Positions 61,930 through 63,302 of a stretch of DNA of 63,302 nt are shown one piece after another. Each line of letters starts with the position of its first letter. Within the stretch, counting starts at the first letter, position 1. This DNA comes from Candidatus Nitrosopumilus sp. Its GTDB lineage: Archaea; Thermoproteota; Nitrososphaeria; Nitrososphaerales; Nitrosopumilaceae. The notes under the pieces were generated by a model, which had not been told where the DNA came from, did no database searches, and worked only from the letters and a program-made list of their open reading frames with translations. A program made the translations under genes and the position numbers. The DNA is taken from assembly GCA_029864335.1 (NCBI GenBank), contig JAOTTS010000012.1, positions 1-63,302 on the forward strand, given 5' to 3'.

Positions 61930-62162
61930 TACCTCGAACATTGGATAAAATTTTAGACATAATTAATTTAATAATAAAATAAATGTCAAGATAAAATCTA
62001 GTTTGCTCTAATTTCTATAATGCTGAATATAATATAATCCACACCAAAAGTTTTACTGTCAATTATTATCTTGCTATATTCATTAGAATTAATTCATTTT
62101 ATCTTGTATTTTTTGCATATAATTAAAATACATTTATTGTGAAATTTTTATCTCAGGAAAAA

Positions 62163-62312
62163 TTAATAATCTAAAGGATTCGAATGCATTGGCATCAACT
62201 CACATTTGCAATTCTCTCTTTTGCCACATTTGGGACAATTACAATCACAAAGTAACAATGATGAATTACATCCAATACACTTTGTATATTCAGCATAATC
62301 TTCCTCATCCAT
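62163..62312 (-). CDS. Tiny Cys-rich zinc protein
   Basis: The 49-residue frame begins MDEEDYAEYTKCIGCNSS and continues with CDCNCPKCGKRENCKC, nine Cys in pairs suited to two zinc sites. It starts only 7 nt from the divergent Cas1-like gene, so its coding region covers the place where a cas1 promoter or the missing cas1 N-terminus would be. The family is not recognised. Confidence 0.55.
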   Translation of the reverse strand: MDEEDYAEYTKCIGCNSSLLLCDCNCPKCGKRENCKCELMPMHSNPLDY

Positions 62313-62319
62313 CCCAAGT

Positions 62320-62961
62320 ATGATTAAGTCAAACTCTAGAAACTACAATGCATCAGATGAGATCAATGCTTTATTGAATTATGGTTATGCAATTTTAGAA
62401 TCAGAGATTAGAAAATTAATCAATGGAACAGGATTAGATTATTCAATTGGATTCTTGCATGAGATTAACCAGAGTAGAACTTCCTTGGTATATGATATTC
62501 AGGAGTTGTTTAGATGGTTGATTGATTTATCAGTGATACAATTACTAGAAGAGAGGAAGATCAAGAAATCTGATTTTATCATTACAGAGAATTATCACAC
62601 CAGATTGGGAGAAGATGTTGCAAAAATGTTGATAGAAAAAATTAATTCAAATTTCAATGTCAAATCTAATTACAAAAACAACAAAAATTATTCCTATCAA
62701 ACTATACTTCAAGACAACATGCAACAATTATCAAACCATATTTTGAAGAAAAAACAAAAAATGGATTTTAACATACCTTTGATGAAATTGGATAGAAAAG
62801 ACAATCTGAAACTAAAAGAAAAGATTTTGAATATGACTCCTGAAGAAAGAAAACAATTAGGAGTCAACAAGTCCACGCTATGGCATATGCAGAACAATTT
62901 GAAAAAAGGGAAAACGATCGATCTTTATGATAAAGTTCTTTCAAAAATTCAAATCAACTAA
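62320..62961 (+). CDS. cas1: Cas1 catalytic (C-terminal) domain, lacking the N-terminal beta domain
   Basis: Cas1 is the integrase that inserts spacers into CRISPR arrays. These 213 residues start at the beginning of the helical catalytic domain: INALLNYGYAILESEI (catalytic Glu27), IGFLHEINQSRTSLVYDIQELFRW (His47 and Glu62), all three at family positions. The C-terminus (NMTPEERKQLGVNKSTLWHMQ) is the small helix-turn-helix tail seen in archaeal Cas1. About 80-100 N-terminal residues for dimerization and Cas2 contact are absent. An in-frame TAA at 62296 closes the frame upstream. No other cas gene is in the window. The tandem array starts 42 nt after its stop. Confidence 0.88.
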   Translation: MIKSNSRNYNASDEINALLNYGYAILESEIRKLINGTGLDYSIGFLHEINQSRTSLVYDIQELFRWLIDLSVIQLLEERKIKKSDFIITENYHTRLGEDVAKMLIEKINSNFNVKSNYKNNKNYSYQTILQDNMQQLSNHILKKKQKMDFNIPLMKLDRKDNLKLKEKILNMTPEERKQLGVNKSTLWHMQNNLKKGKTIDLYDKVLSKIQIN

Positions 62962-63003
62962 GTGATTTTTTTTCGAAACATTTTTGAATTTGACTTCTAT
63001 AAG

Positions 63004-63302
63004 CATCGACAAAATCTTGTGGAAACTCTTGTCGATTCTGTAGAGTCATCGACAAAATCTTGTGGAAACTCTTGTCGATTCTGTAGAGTCATCGACAAAA
63101 TCTTGTGGAAACTCTTGTCGATTCTGTAGAGTCATCGACAAAATCTTGTGGAAACTCTTGTCGATTCTGTAGAGTCATCGACAAAATCTTGTGGAAACTC
63201 TTGTCGATTCTGTAGAGTCATCGACAAAATCTTGTGGAAACTCTTGTCGATTCTGTAGAGTCATCGACAAAATCTTGTGGAAACTCTTGTCGATTCTGTA
63301 GA
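63004..63302. repeat. Perfect 43-bp tandem array with internal palindrome
   Basis: Seven head-to-tail copies begin at 63004, 63047, 63090, 63133, 63176, 63219 and 63262. The last is cut 2 nt short by the window end. All copies look identical. Each contains ATCGACAA and TTGTCGAT, a perfect 8-bp inverted pair separated by 16 nt; read across the unit border, the same arms are separated by 11 nt. There are no variable spacers, so it is not a normal CRISPR array. The 42-nt stretch before it ends in a sequence (CTTCTATAAG) resembling the unit's TTCTGTAGAGT. Confidence 0.97.

Noticed and set aside
63004-63302. Ordinary CRISPR array
   Set aside because: The units are identical along their full 43 bp, so there are no variable spacers. 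I report it as a tandem repeat linked to a Cas1 domain, not as CRISPR.
62320-63302. Complete casposon
   Set aside because: No polymerase, nuclease or terminal inverted repeat is seen next to the Cas1 domain, and the N-terminal part of the casposase is missing. The PolB fragment lies almost 19 kb away.
1-63302. tRNA or rRNA genes, possibly as attachment site for the integrase
   Set aside because: I looked for T-loop-like GTTCGAATC / GTTCAAATC sequences with flanking stems and for rRNA-like conserved stretches and found none I could support. A tRNA search program would be decisive.

Overview
The window is AT-rich, densely coded archaeal DNA and most resembles an ammonia-oxidizing Nitrososphaerota (Thaumarchaeota), close to Nitrosopumilus. 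The pointers are a CdvC (Vps4-like) cell-division ATPase, a membrane-anchored cupredoxin, a secreted protein ending in a PEFG-CTERM signal, a bacterial-type uvrBAC operon, semialdehyde-reductase-like and F420/LLM enzymes, many TATA-box leaderless genes, and many tiny Cys-rich proteins. I assigned functions by recognising motifs; no search was run.

Layout. 0-11 kb: a partial iron-type alcohol dehydrogenase, an LLM oxidoreductase, a SET-domain protein divergent from a membrane protein, glmS, a DMT permease and small unknown genes. 11-17.4 kb: the uvrB-uvrA-uvrC operon. 17.4-26.8 kb: a cupredoxin with an 18-bp minisatellite, citrate synthase between two related small proteins, a DHH phosphoesterase, a DUF3179 protein, a PEFG-CTERM protein, a RidA-like protein and a TrmB regulator. 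26.9-33.7 kb: a three-gene cdvC operon, then carA-carB. 33.7-43.2 kb: a phosphoesterase, a SWIM protein, ATP synthase subunit F, an MDR dehydrogenase with an LsrF-like aldolase, and ilvB-ilvN-leuA-leuB. 43.2-44.5 kb: mobile-element debris (a PolB fragment). 44.5-51.7 kb: aspS with a NusA-like KH protein, an oligopeptide ABC ATPase, a DedA/VTT protein, and a tldD-UDG-AAG cluster. 51.7-52.3 kb: wreckage of a two-component system. 52.3-59.4 kb: a PIN-ATPase-KH protein, a DtxR-type regulator, DUF192 and TauE proteins, and a MaoC-SDR pair. 59.5-63.3 kb: an accessory edge with a decayed tyrosine integrase, an Lrp regulator, an unknown gene, a tiny zinc protein, a gene for only the catalytic half of Cas1, and a perfect 43-bp tandem array that runs off the end of the window.

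Two loci stand out. First, carB is interrupted after its conserved Gly-Glu-Ala-Gly-Glu by exactly 21 nt that contain an in-frame TAA. These 21 nt fold into a textbook archaeal bulge-helix-bulge: a 4-bp central helix, two 3-nt bulges on opposite strands, and an inner hairpin. Cutting both bulges after the second base restores GAG-TTT and the family consensus. This looks like a mini-intron removed by the tRNA splicing endonuclease. Second, the Cas1 catalytic domain keeps its Glu/His/Glu residues but has no N-terminal domain and no other cas gene nearby, and it sits 42 bp from an array of identical palindromic repeats without variable spacers. This could be a CRISPR-like remnant or an undescribed Cas1-repeat module.

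The metabolic genes fit an autotroph that makes its own pyrimidines/arginine (carAB) and branched-chain amino acids (ilvBN, leuAB). Repair is well represented (uvrBAC, uracil and alkyladenine glycosylases). I recognised no tRNA or rRNA gene.
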